Below are positions 1-6,725 of a stretch of DNA of 12,334 nucleotides, piece by piece. Every line of letters begins with the position of its first letter. Position 1 is the first letter of the stretch. Source of the DNA: Planctomycetales bacterium 4484_123 (GTDB lineage Bacteria; Planctomycetota; Phycisphaerae; SM23-33). The stretch lies in assembly GCA_002049885.1 (NCBI GenBank), contig MVCS01000083.1, positions 1 through 12,334 of the forward strand, in the 5' to 3' direction. A program made the translations under genes and the position numbers. The notes under the pieces were generated by a model that had not been told where the DNA came from, did no database searches, and saw only the letters and a program-made list of their open reading frames with translations.

Positions 1-1513
1 TACGACGGGCGCTGGCACATCCTGGACGTGGACATGTGGACCTGGTTCCGCACGCCTGAGGGGCACATCGCCTCGGCGGCCGAACTCGCCCGGCAACCCG
101 AGGCGCTCATCCTGCACAATACCAACCGCTCCAACCCCTGCAACCTGCCCGACCGGTCACTGGAAGACTACGCCAAGATGTACGCCCGCACCAAGGTGGT
201 GGACGACCACGTGGAGCAGATAGGCCCGCCCTGGCACATCCGCGCCCACCACATGGACTTCCACCTCCGGCCTGGCGAGACCCTCATCCGCTCGCAGAGA
301 CACGACGCAGAGACACGACGGCAGGTTCCACCTGCCGAGGGGCTGGGTCGCCAGCCAGAGCAAGTACCGGCGCGAATGGAAGGGCCACCCGCGCGAAAGG
401 TACGAACCCTTCCGTACCTTCGGCAACGGCCGCTGGATCTACGAGCCGAACCTCTCGGCCGCCGGGGACGGCCAGGACGCCGGCCTGTGGGAACCGACCG
501 ACCTGACCCAGGACGCCGCCGGCATGGTCGGTCCCGGCTCGGCCACCTGGCGCATCCACAGCCCGTATCCCTTCTGCGGCATCCCGGATTGTGACGGCGA
601 GCGGATAACCCACCGTGACGGGGTCTGGCTGGCCCTGGCCGGACGCGGGCCGCTCCGGGCCGAGCTGACCGACCCGGAGGGGCGGTGGTCGGCCGTGCTG
701 GAAGTCCCCGCGGGCCCGTTCGCCCGGACCGTGGACGTGACGGACCTGCTTTCCTCCCGCTACGAGTGCCTGGTGCGCATCTCGGCCGGCAAGAAGGCGA
801 GGCTCGCCCGACTGCGGTTCGAGGGCTTCATCCTCACCGCCCCCATGTCCATCCCGCGACTCGTGACCGGCGAAAATCCCATGGAGCTGCGCTGGGGCGA
901 CAAATACGGGCTGTGCACCGTGCCGTGGTCGGCCTGGATCGACTTCCGCGAGGGGGCGGACCTGCCCGCACAGTGGGTCTCGGCCTGGAACGCTCGCGTC
1001 GAACCCTATTGCCAGGGCTTCCTGCGGATAGCCCCGGCAGAGGCAGGGCCGGTCGGCGTGACCTTCCGCTTCGACGCCCCGGGCGACAGGCGCTTCGCCT
1101 GGGCCTATGCCCACGCGAGCCTGAACGAGGGTCCCCCGGAAGAGCCCCCGGGCCAGGCCCGGCTGGACTGGAGCGCCGACGGGCAGCACTGGCAGGAACT
1201 GAGCCGGGGCGAGATATCCAACACCCTCTGCCAGTTCGACACCAGCATCGACGGGGAGGTCCGCTTCGCCGAGCCGATACGCAGCATGTACCTCCGCGTG
1301 AAAAGCCAGACACCCATCAGCGGCGTGGAGTTCCACGGCCACCTCGCCTGCGACCCGCCGCCCGGAGAGACGCTCCGCATCCTGCACCGCTGGGTGGAAG
1401 GCGACGGCCAACACAAGACCTTCGAGGCCCCGGCGGGCGCGACCAGGTACGCCATCACCTGCGGCCAAGACCCGCGCGACCACAGCATCGAGATGTCCGT
1501 CCCGGCCAGGTGA
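1..1513 (+). pseudogene. Hypothetical large protein, 5'-partial, frameshifted by a 13-bp duplication
   Basis: The coding frame is open from the left edge, so the N-terminus lies outside the window. It reads in frame 1 to about base 306 and in frame 2 from about base 307 to the TGA at 1511-1513. Removing one copy of the 13-bp tandem duplication at 294-319 joins the two frames into one protein of 499 residues with no internal stop. The first residues (YDGRWHILDVDMWTWF, then GHIASAAELA) resemble the region after a transglutaminase-like domain in planctomycete proteins; this is from memory and only suggestive. The C-terminal half is rich in beta-strand, Trp and Asp (for example ARLDWSADGQHWQEL and SMYLRVKSQTPISGVEFHGH). 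This looks like a discoidin- or sialidase-like carbohydrate-binding beta-sandwich. No catalytic motif can be named. It converges on the lipoprotein gene at 1536-2795 with a 22-bp gap. It is either a true pseudogene or an intact gene carrying a sequence error. Confidence 0.7.
294..319. repeat. 13-bp exact tandem duplication causing a frameshift
   Basis: The 13-mer gcagagacacgac occurs at 294-306 and again, directly abutting, at 307-319. One flanking base on each side also keeps the period, so the periodic tract spans 293-320. Thirteen is not a multiple of three, and the frame change in the surrounding gene happens exactly here. With one copy removed the protein reads ...LIRSQRHDGRFHLPRGW... 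without interruption. Confidence 0.95.
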
Positions 1514-1538
1514 GGCCGACTCCGCGGGCCGGCCCTCA
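1511..1538. terminator. Compact hairpin between convergent stop codons
   Basis: The 22-bp gap between the two convergent genes contains the perfect palindrome GGGCCGGCCC (1526-1535). A longer fold pairs TGAGG (1511-1515) with CCTCA (1534-1538), followed by CC/GG pairs if C1533 is bulged. The outermost pairs are the stop codons of both genes. There is no T-tract on either strand, so factor-independent termination is only a guess. Confidence 0.35.
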
Positions 1539-2795
1539 CCGCGTGCGGACCTGAAGCAGGACGGGTTCGAGCTTGACCTCGGCGTCCGGGTCGCCACGGT
1601 GGCGGGCGCCGGCGACGTAGAAGTTGCCCAGGTCGTCGCGCGTTATCGAACCGTACAACTGCGTGCCGGCCAGCGAAAGCGGTTGGGGCTCGCTGATGCG
1701 GAACGGCTCGGTGCGGGCGGTGCGTGCCTGGAGGTCGTAGGTCACCCAGTCATAGCCCCCACGCCGGCGCGAGACGCCAAGTAGACACGGGCCGGCCTCG
1801 TCGGCGAACAGGCTGGCCGTGTAGCTGCGGCCATCGGGGTGGAACCAGCCCAGGTCAACCACCTGGGCGGGGCCCTCGTCGGGCGGGGCCGGCGGGACCA
1901 CCAGGAACAGCCGGCCCGGGTGGGTGACGAAGGCGATGCTGCCGTCCTTCAACGGTTGGAAGGCGGTGATGCCGTGGGTGCCCATGAGGCTCCAGCCGAA
2001 GTAGCGCTTCAGGGGCGTGGCGGCAAGCTCCTGAAGGTTGGAGTCCAGCTCCACCAGTTCGGCCTTCCAGCTCCAGCGCCGTTGCCCGCCGGTGACACGG
2101 GGCACGTAGATGTGCCCCCGGCGGTCGATGAGGAAGTTCCGCGAGACGTGCCCGTTGAGCGAGCCCACCTCGACCATGCGCGATCGGCCGGTCTTGCGGT
2201 CGTACTGGTAGAGCTTGTGTCCCAGGTAGCCCAGGGCGTAGATGTAGCGCCCGAACCCGCCGGCGGCGATCAGTGCCTCGCGGGTGGACATGAGGTGTTC
2301 CCAGCGGCCTTCCGGCAGCCGGAGTCGCCACAGGTGCGAGTCCCAAAGCGGCAACTTGCCCGTCTGGAGCTGCTCGCCGTTCTCGTCCATGGAGCTGAAA
2401 TAGATGTGCCCGTCGTCGGCCTGATAGATGCGTGAGTGTATTTTCATCTGCAACTCGCCGGGGCGGTACACGTCGCAGCTTTTCAGGGCCGAGAGCACAT
2501 CGCCGCGATCGATGATCTTGCCGGTCGAGGGAGTGAGCTCATACAGGTGGGCCGTGGGGTTCTCGAGGCTGTGGCCGCAGACGGCGAACCAGATGTGGCC
2601 GCGGCGGTCCCGGCCGGTCGCGCCCCAGATGGCGAACATGCCCGGGAACTCCGGCAGCTCCACATATCGCACCACCGGCCCGGCGCCGCTCGTGCCGGAC
2701 GTGGCGGCCACTGCCGCCGGCCCGCTCTGGCCAGTGCAACCGGCCAGGATGAGCACCGTCAGCGCCACGCCGCAGGCCAGACTGCGAAAGCACAC
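1536..2795 (-). CDS. Putative lipoprotein with beta-propeller-like repeats
   Basis: This gene encodes 419 residues. The N-terminus MCFRSLACGVALTVLILAGC is a lipoprotein signal peptide with lipobox LAGC (Cys20), so the mature protein is probably lipid-anchored on the periplasmic side or cell surface. The body has recurring blade-like units: RDRRGHIWFAVCG, DDGHIYFSSMDENG, YIYALGYLGHKLYQYDRKTG, DRRGHIYVPRVTGG and DDLGNFYVAGARHRG. They have the G-x-I-Y/W strand pattern of NHL, SMP-30 or PQQ-like propellers. No catalytic residues can be assigned and the ligand is unknown. The start is GTG at 2795, supported by AAGGGAG eight bases upstream. It follows the ferritin gene in the same direction with a 146-bp gap and may be transcribed separately. 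It is a second propeller lipoprotein near the one at 5487-6444, but the two show no obvious direct similarity. Confidence 0.8.
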   Translation of the reverse strand: MCFRSLACGVALTVLILAGCTGQSGPAAVAATSGTSGAGPVVRYVELPEFPGMFAIWGATGRDRRGHIWFAVCGHSLENPTAHLYELTPSTGKIIDRGDVLSALKSCDVYRPGELQMKIHSRIYQADDGHIYFSSMDENGEQLQTGKLPLWDSHLWRLRLPEGRWEHLMSTREALIAAGGFGRYIYALGYLGHKLYQYDRKTGRSRMVEVGSLNGHVSRNFLIDRRGHIYVPRVTGGQRRWSWKAELVELDSNLQELAATPLKRYFGWSLMGTHGITAFQPLKDGSIAFVTHPGRLFLVVPPAPPDEGPAQVVDLGWFHPDGRSYTASLFADEAGPCLLGVSRRRGGYDWVTYDLQARTARTEPFRISEPQPLSLAGTQLYGSITRDDLGNFYVAGARHRGDPDAEVKLEPVLLQVRTR

Positions 2796-2883
2796 TGCTT
2801 GCTCCCTTCAAGGGCGACTGGCGAACAAATGCCCGCCGCGCCGCCGCGACGGGCACGTCGGTCAATACACAAACCCCCCACGG

Positions 2884-2896
2884 GACACGTCGTGTC
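2884..2896. promoter_or_regulatory. Perfect 13-bp inverted repeat (possible operator or hairpin)
   Basis: GACACG (2884-2889), one central T, then CGTGTC (2891-2896) form an exact inverted repeat. It lies in the 146-bp gap downstream of the ferritin gene and about 90 bp upstream of the lipoprotein start. The loop is too small for a good RNA hairpin, which favours a dimeric protein-binding site, although opening inner pairs would still give a stem. No convincing -10 box was found near it. Confidence 0.35.
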
Positions 2897-2941
2897 GGGG
2901 CAGTTCAACGGCACGGCCCGGGTTTCCGGCCCCCTCTCAGC

Positions 2942-3442
2942 TCAGCCGCCGTGCTTCAGCACCATGCGCAGGTCCTCCAGCAGGGACTGTAGGTCCTCCT
3001 CGTGCTCGACCTCATCCTGGAGGATCTGCACGGCCAGGTTGTGGGTCACCGGGTCCTTCTCGCGCGTGACCGCCAGCATGGCGTTGTACACGCCGATGGC
3101 GCACTGTTCGCCCTCGATGTTCTGCTCCAGCAGCGCGCCCACGTAGGGATCGGTCGGGGCGGCGTAGCCGCAGTTGGCGTGCTCGTACCATTCCCGGGGA
3201 GAGCAGACCGGCACCCCGCCGAGCTGGATGATCCGCCCGGCCACCATCTCCGCGTGGCGCAGCTCATCGCCGGCGTGCTGGAGGAGCTCGGTGATGACGG
3301 CGTCTTTCATCGGCCCCTTGGCCACCTTCGCGCCCAGCCAGTATTGATAATACGCCAGCCATTCATCAGCGAAGGCCCTATTGAGCAGGTCGATGACCTT
3401 CTTGACATCCATGCCGATGATCTCGATGCCCTTGGTGCCCAT
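2942..3442 (-). CDS. Ferritin-like diiron protein, Dps-like (DPSL) / bacterioferritin-related
   Basis: This 166-residue protein is a four-helix-bundle ferritin. Such proteins oxidise Fe(II), often with peroxide, and store the mineral inside a cage in the cytoplasm. The two halves of a diiron site are visible: Glu27 (DEWLAYYQYW), Glu60 and His63 (GDELRHAE) in the first pair of helices, then Glu112, Glu144 and His147 (QDEVEHEED) in the second. Cys91 (NCGY) and Cys114 (EQCAIGVY) match the cysteine pair that separates the DPSL subfamily from classical bacterioferritin; Cys80 is extra. The start is the ATG at 3442, because AAAGGAG (3456-3450) lies seven bases upstream and the preceding in-frame sequence is not ferritin-like. 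The gene lies 143 bp downstream of a ferric-reductase-like gene in the same direction, which fits an iron or oxidative-stress role. I am sure of the ferritin fold and moderately sure of the subfamily. Confidence 0.9.
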   Translation of the reverse strand: MGTKGIEIIGMDVKKVIDLLNRAFADEWLAYYQYWLGAKVAKGPMKDAVITELLQHAGDELRHAEMVAGRIIQLGGVPVCSPREWYEHANCGYAAPTDPYVGALLEQNIEGEQCAIGVYNAMLAVTREKDPVTHNLAVQILQDEVEHEEDLQSLLEDLRMVLKHGG

Positions 3443-3449
3443 TGACGCG

Positions 3450-3456
3450 CTCCTTT
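3450..3456 (-). promoter_or_regulatory. Ribosome binding site fixing the ferritin start
   Basis: AAAGGAG on the minus strand is followed by a 7-nt spacer and then ATG at 3442. The open frame continues upstream for about 360 codons, antiphase to the flavocytochrome gene, so this site decides the start. The rest of the 143-bp gap (3443-3585) shows no convincing promoter. Confidence 0.8.
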
Positions 3457-3585
3457 CGGTCTGGCCGCCCAGCCTGGACCCACCGTCGGCCGATATCGCC
3501 CTTACCAGATGAATCCTATCCGATCGGGCCCGGCAGTGCACGCCCGGCCACAACGGCGCGCCCGGCAGGACGCCCTGAGCAGGCC

Positions 3586-4986
3586 CTACATCAAGGCAAA
3601 CCGCTCCGTATGGATTCGCCAGCGCGGAAAGCCCACCTTCCGCAAGGCCCGGCGGGCGGCCTTCATCATCCCCGGCGGGCCGCAGACCAAGGCCCGGCCC
3701 CGGCGTCCCTCGGCCAACAGCAGCCGCTTCAGCAGCTCCACGTCTATGTGCCCTCTCAGCCCGTCGAAGTCCTCCTGACGCGACAGCACGTGATGGACAC
3801 TCAGGCCGGGCAGCCGCCGGCGAAGGGCCTCGAGTTCCTCGCGGAAGAAGATGTCCGCCTCGGTGCGGTTGGCCCAGATCAGCTTCACCCGCCGCTCGTC
3901 GCCCACATCCGCCATGTAGCGCAGCATGCTCAGCAGCGGGGTGATGCCAACCCCGCCGGCGATCATGACCAGCGGCTCGGCCGGCCTGGCCAGCAGCAGA
4001 TGGCAGAACCTGCCAAACGGACCATGCACCCGGGCCCGCTGCAGCGGCACGAGCTGGCGCATCCTGTTGGTGAAGTCTCCACACTGCCTGACGGTCAGGC
4101 TGAGGGCGTCGGGGCGGGTGGGCGAGCTGGAGATGGTGAAGGGATGCTCCTCGGGCGGGACGCTTCCGCTGCCGAAGCGCACGAAGATGAACTGCCCCGG
4201 CAGGAACGAGAACGGCCGGCCGTCGATGGGCATCAGCTCGATGTTGAGGGTGTTGTGGTTGACTCGCCTCACCGACCGCACCTGGAAGCTGCTCCGTTGA
4301 AGCAGCGCCCGCCGGCCCAGCTTGGCCCACAGAAATCCCGCACCGTAGGCCAGGGCCGCCAGAAGCCACACCAGCCGAACCTGCCAGAGATGCCCGAAGT
4401 CCCTGCCCAGGCTGAAGGCATGCACCAGGGCGGCGGCTGTGACCAGGAACACCAGCCAGTGCAGCCGCCGCCACAGCCCGTAGGGCAAGCGCAGGAACGC
4501 CCGGTAAAGACTGACGCAGAGGACCAACCACAGCAGGCTCAGCATGCCGGCCCCGAGCAGCTCCGGCCAGGCCGCCGGCCAGTCCTCGGGCCCCGGCCCC
4601 GGCCGGACCCAGTAAATCAGCAACGGGTGAAGCGACGCCAACACGACGGCCAGCACGCCCAACCGGGCGTGCAGCCGGTACAGCCAGTCCAGGCCGAACA
4701 GCCGATCCAGCCAGCGGATTCTGCCAGAGAGGACAAACTGCATCATCAGCAGGGCCAGGGCCGCCAGGGCGGCCAGCCGTCCTGCGGTCAGCGGCCAGGG
4801 GATGCCCCTCACCCCGGAAGCCAGCCCCGTGGCCACCAGGGCCGCCACCACCACCCCGCCCAGCAGCCCGACACCCAGCCGCTTCAGGGCGGTCAGTCGC
4901 GGAGGCCTCGCCGGTGAGATGGCGGGGGCGGATGTCGCCGGGGCCGGCGGGCCGGCGGGTTCGTGATTCCCCGGCGGGGCGGTCAT
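3586..4986 (-). CDS. Ferric reductase / NADPH oxidase-like flavocytochrome (ferredoxin reductase-like)
   Basis: This gene encodes 466 residues. After a Pro/Ala-rich N-terminus (1-30), a six-helix ferric-reductase-like membrane domain spans about 38-228. Its b-type heme ligands are probably His106 and His120 (LHARLGVLAVVLASLHP) and His176 and His189 (LHWLVFLVTAAALVHAF), spaced 14 and 13 apart as in the NOX/FRE family. A cytosolic FAD domain follows, with HPFTISSSP (281-289), and then an NAD(P)-binding domain with GGVGITPLLSML (344-355) and CGPPGMMKAA (435-444). Family knowledge predicts electron transfer from NAD(P)H via FAD and two hemes across the membrane to Fe(III), oxygen or another acceptor. 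The ATG at 4986 has GGGAG eight bases upstream and overlaps the stop of the preceding membrane-protein gene (ATGA, 4983-4986), implying translational coupling. The frame is open further upstream, but that part is antiphase to the preceding gene. The physiological acceptor is not known. Confidence 0.92.
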   Translation of the reverse strand: MTAPPGNHEPAGPPAPATSAPAISPARPPRLTALKRLGVGLLGGVVVAALVATGLASGVRGIPWPLTAGRLAALAALALLMMQFVLSGRIRWLDRLFGLDWLYRLHARLGVLAVVLASLHPLLIYWVRPGPGPEDWPAAWPELLGAGMLSLLWLVLCVSLYRAFLRLPYGLWRRLHWLVFLVTAAALVHAFSLGRDFGHLWQVRLVWLLAALAYGAGFLWAKLGRRALLQRSSFQVRSVRRVNHNTLNIELMPIDGRPFSFLPGQFIFVRFGSGSVPPEEHPFTISSSPTRPDALSLTVRQCGDFTNRMRQLVPLQRARVHGPFGRFCHLLLARPAEPLVMIAGGVGITPLLSMLRYMADVGDERRVKLIWANRTEADIFFREELEALRRRLPGLSVHHVLSRQEDFDGLRGHIDVELLKRLLLAEGRRGRALVCGPPGMMKAARRALRKVGFPRWRIHTERFALM

Positions 4987-5399
4987 GACTGCATCTCCCG
5001 CTCCGCCGCCCGCGGGTCCGGCCCGCTGGCCGGGCGAAAGTGGCGCAGCACCTGGTGGGCCAAGGGCAGCTTCGCCCACAGCACGAGGATGTCAGGCAGG
5101 GTGCTTTCCAGCAACAGCGCCTGCCAGGTCACCGGCCCGGTCAGGTGCCGCGCGGCATGCCAGCCCATGGTCACCGTGCCGGCCACCACCGCCGCCAGGT
5201 TCAGCATGTATGCCCACGCCACCGTCCGTCGGAAGCTGAACATCACCGGCAGCGCCAGGGTCCCCAGCACCCCGAAGGCGGCCGGCAGGAGGTTCACGAA
5301 GCCCTCGGTCGGCGGATGGATGCGCAGGTGCAGCAGCAGGCCGCCTGCCGATATGAAGAACAACGCGCAGACTGAGGCCCGAATCTCTCTCGCGAACAC
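4983..5399 (-). CDS. Small four-helix membrane protein of unknown function
   Basis: This gene encodes 138 residues from a GTG start. Four hydrophobic segments are visible at about 7-24, 34-54, 60-80 and 98-116, and the C-terminal tail is polar. Conserved-looking features are LLLHLRIHPP near the end of helix 1, and GWHAARHL after helix 3. These His-rich edges could bind heme or metal or contact a redox partner, but I recognise no family. The GTG at 5399 is preferred because AAGGAG (5411-5406) lies six bases upstream. An ATG at 5471 would add 24 Arg/Gly-rich residues with a weaker ribosome site. The stop overlaps the start of the flavocytochrome gene by four bases, so the two are almost certainly co-translated and may act together in the membrane. 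It starts 87 bp after the SMP-30-like gene ends, or 15 bp if the upstream ATG is used. Confidence 0.8.
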   Translation of the reverse strand: MFAREIRASVCALFFISAGGLLLHLRIHPPTEGFVNLLPAAFGVLGTLALPVMFSFRRTVAWAYMLNLAAVVAGTVTMGWHAARHLTGPVTWQALLLESTLPDILVLWAKLPLAHQVLRHFRPASGPDPRAAEREMQS

Positions 5400-5405
5400 G
5401 CCGCG

Positions 5406-5411
5406 CTCCTT
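5406..5411 (-). promoter_or_regulatory. Ribosome binding site deciding the membrane-protein start
   Basis: A strong AAGGAG is followed by six bases and then GTG at 5399. It favours the shorter 138-residue product over the ATG at 5471, whose extra N-terminal sequence is low-complexity Arg/Gly. Confidence 0.65.
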
Positions 5412-5486
5412 CCATAGCCGGGCCGGTTCCCAGCCGGTGCGGCCGCGGCCCCGGCCGCCCCGCCGCACCATCGAGACCCCGGGCCT

Positions 5487-6444
5487 TCATTCCCGCCGCA
5501 GCCTGTAAACCACCACACGCTTGTGTTCGAACTGAGGCACGTACAGCAAGCTGCGCGTGCGGTCCAGGCCGATATCGGCGGGCGTCTTGAGGGTGGCCAG
5601 CGTGCGTATGCCCTTCCGGTCCGGGGCGATGGCACAGATCTTGTTGCCCACGAAGTCCGAGACGATGAACGTGCCGTCGTCGAGGACCTCTATCCCGTCC
5701 AGCGCGGTGAAGGAGTAGCTCAGGCCGAAGGGTTTCGGGGCGGCCTTGCCGGTCGGGTCCAGCTCGTACACTTCGTGCATGGTCCAGCTCACCGCGAACA
5801 TCTTGCCCCTGAAGAAGGTGATGCCATTGACGCCCTTGGGCGCCTTGACCATAGCGCCGTCCCGGGGGGAACGTAACCGGCGTTGCGGCCTTGGCCCCCG
5901 CCAGCGGGAAGCTGCGCACGCGCGAGTTGTCAGTGTAGCGCCGTCCCGGGGGGAACGTAACCGGCGTTGCGGCCTTGGCCCCCGCCAGCGGGAAGCTGCG
6001 CACGCGCGAGTTGTCAGCCACGTAAAGATTGCCCTTGAAGATGCACATGCCCTTCGGCCCGTTCAGCGGGCCTTGCGGACTGCGCCGCTTCCAGCGCAGG
6101 GCGTCCAACTCGCCGCCGGGCTTCAGCCGGGCGATGAACCCCACCCCGTCGTCGGACCAATAGCCCCCGCCGGGCGCCACCACGTTGGAAACGTAGGCGA
6201 CGCCCGTGGTCTGGTCCACGACGACGCTTTCGGGCACGTCCATCTTCTCGATGACCCTCAGCCGCTTCAGTCTCCACGCGCTCCACTTTGCCGGCTCGGT
6301 TGCCCCCCGCTCGCCGGCCCTCGCCGCGGACGCCGGGCCGCCCTCCTCGCCCTTGGCCTCGCCCCGCCGCGACTGACAGCCACCGATCCAACCCGCCAGC
6401 AGGCCCAACAGCACCGCGATCGAAACGACTTCACGTACCCTCAT
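5487..6444 (-). pseudogene. SMP-30/gluconolactonase-like lipoprotein with internal duplication and frameshift
   Basis: The reading begins at ATG 6444, with AAGGGG six bases upstream; an in-frame ATG at 6462 is possible. A signal peptide ends at Cys23 (LLAGWIGGCQ), a plausible though non-ideal lipobox. The body has SMP-30/NHL propeller units: PESVVVDQTTGVAYVSN, FKGNLYVADNSRVRSF, then in another frame LDGIEVLDDGTFIVSDFVGN and LLYVPQFEHKRVVVYRL. The frame changes near the C6G3 run at 5861-5869. One surplus base there, or two missing, accounts for it, and the downstream part then reads AMVKAPKGVNGITFF to the TGA at 5487. Just upstream of that point a 28-codon segment is duplicated in frame. Left unrepaired, the frame runs on meaninglessly to 5092. 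Repaired and with the duplication removed, the protein would be about 290 residues, normal for the family. It may hydrolyse a lactone or merely bind a ligand. It heads the operon with the membrane protein and flavocytochrome. Confidence 0.75.
5852..6017. repeat. 82-bp exact direct duplication (period 84 bp) inside the SMP-30-like gene
   Basis: Bases 5852-5933 and 5936-6017 are identical over 82 positions, separated by two bases (5934-5935). The 84-bp period equals 28 codons, so the duplication itself keeps frame and repeats the segment DNSRVRSFPLAGAKAATPV with what follows. Both copies carry the same C6G3 run at which the frame is lost. Identity ends abruptly on both sides. Confidence 0.95.
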
Positions 6445-6518
6445 GACCTTCCCCTTTTGCATGACCCGAGGTGACGAGCGTCTCCGACCAGACGGCCCGG
6501 GGTCCGGCGCCGATTCCC

Positions 6519-6547
6519 AGCTTGCCCCGCCCGAGTGCGACTGTCAA
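6519..6547 (-). promoter_or_regulatory. Possible promoter for the SMP-30-like/flavocytochrome operon
   Basis: On the minus strand a perfect TTGACA (6547-6542) lies about 100 bases upstream of the ATG at 6444. At 17-bp spacing the -10 position reads CAAGCT, a poor match, so only the -35 is persuasive. The gap 6445-6725 (281 bp) lies between divergent genes and should hold promoters for both. Confidence 0.3.
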
Positions 6548-6613
6548 GCGCCGCACCGCGCGGGCGGGCCCTCCGGGCCGAGGTGGTTGCATCCCGCCTG
6601 GCCGATGCGCGTG

Positions 6614-6623
6614 GGGAATTCCC
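6614..6623. promoter_or_regulatory. 10-bp palindrome in the divergent intergenic region
   Basis: GGGAATTCCC is a perfect palindrome, just upstream of the proposed -35 of the PTS IIA promoter. A repressor or activator could bind here, but a single 10-bp palindrome may occur by chance. Confidence 0.25.
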
Positions 6624-6625
6624 GG

Positions 6626-6654
6626 TTGTCAGGGCCGGGCCCATCGCGTACCTT
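6626..6654 (+). promoter_or_regulatory. Possible promoter for the PTS IIA gene
   Basis: TTGTCA (6626-6631, five of six consensus bases) is followed after exactly 17 bp by TACCTT (6649-6654, three of six). The predicted transcript would have a leader of about 65 bases before the ATG at 6726. Confidence 0.35.
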
Positions 6655-6725
6655 GGTGGTTCGCGTTCGTCCGAATTGCCTTGGTTGCAGGTACCTACCG
6701 TGTTGCGGCCCGACGGGATGCGCGG

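Noticed and set aside
284..1597. Long open frame on the minus strand, antisense to the first gene
   Set aside because: High GC makes antisense frames long. Its protein is low-complexity Arg/Gly/Ala/Pro with no domain, and the plus-strand gene has a coherent protein.
3521..3570. Recurrent GCCCGGC motifs downstream of the flavocytochrome as a repeat element
   Set aside because: Short GC-rich matches expected by chance at this composition; no consistent spacing or symmetry.
3443..4531. In-frame upstream extension of the ferritin frame that would make a 529-residue fusion
   Set aside because: The extension is an out-of-frame reading of the flavocytochrome gene. A strong AAAGGAG sits just before ATG 3442.
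3442..4917. A 491-codon plus-strand open frame opposite the flavocytochrome
   Set aside because: Gln/Pro/Arg-rich sequence without motifs. The opposite strand encodes clear heme, FAD and NAD(P) motifs.
5092..5486. Continuation of the SMP-30-like frame to 5092
   Set aside because: After the frameshift this is nonsense sequence that runs across the intact membrane-protein gene in another frame.
5852..6017. An extra natural propeller blade rather than a recent duplication
   Set aside because: Propeller blades diverge in DNA sequence and are usually 40-50 residues. Here 82 bp are identical and the unit is 28 codons.
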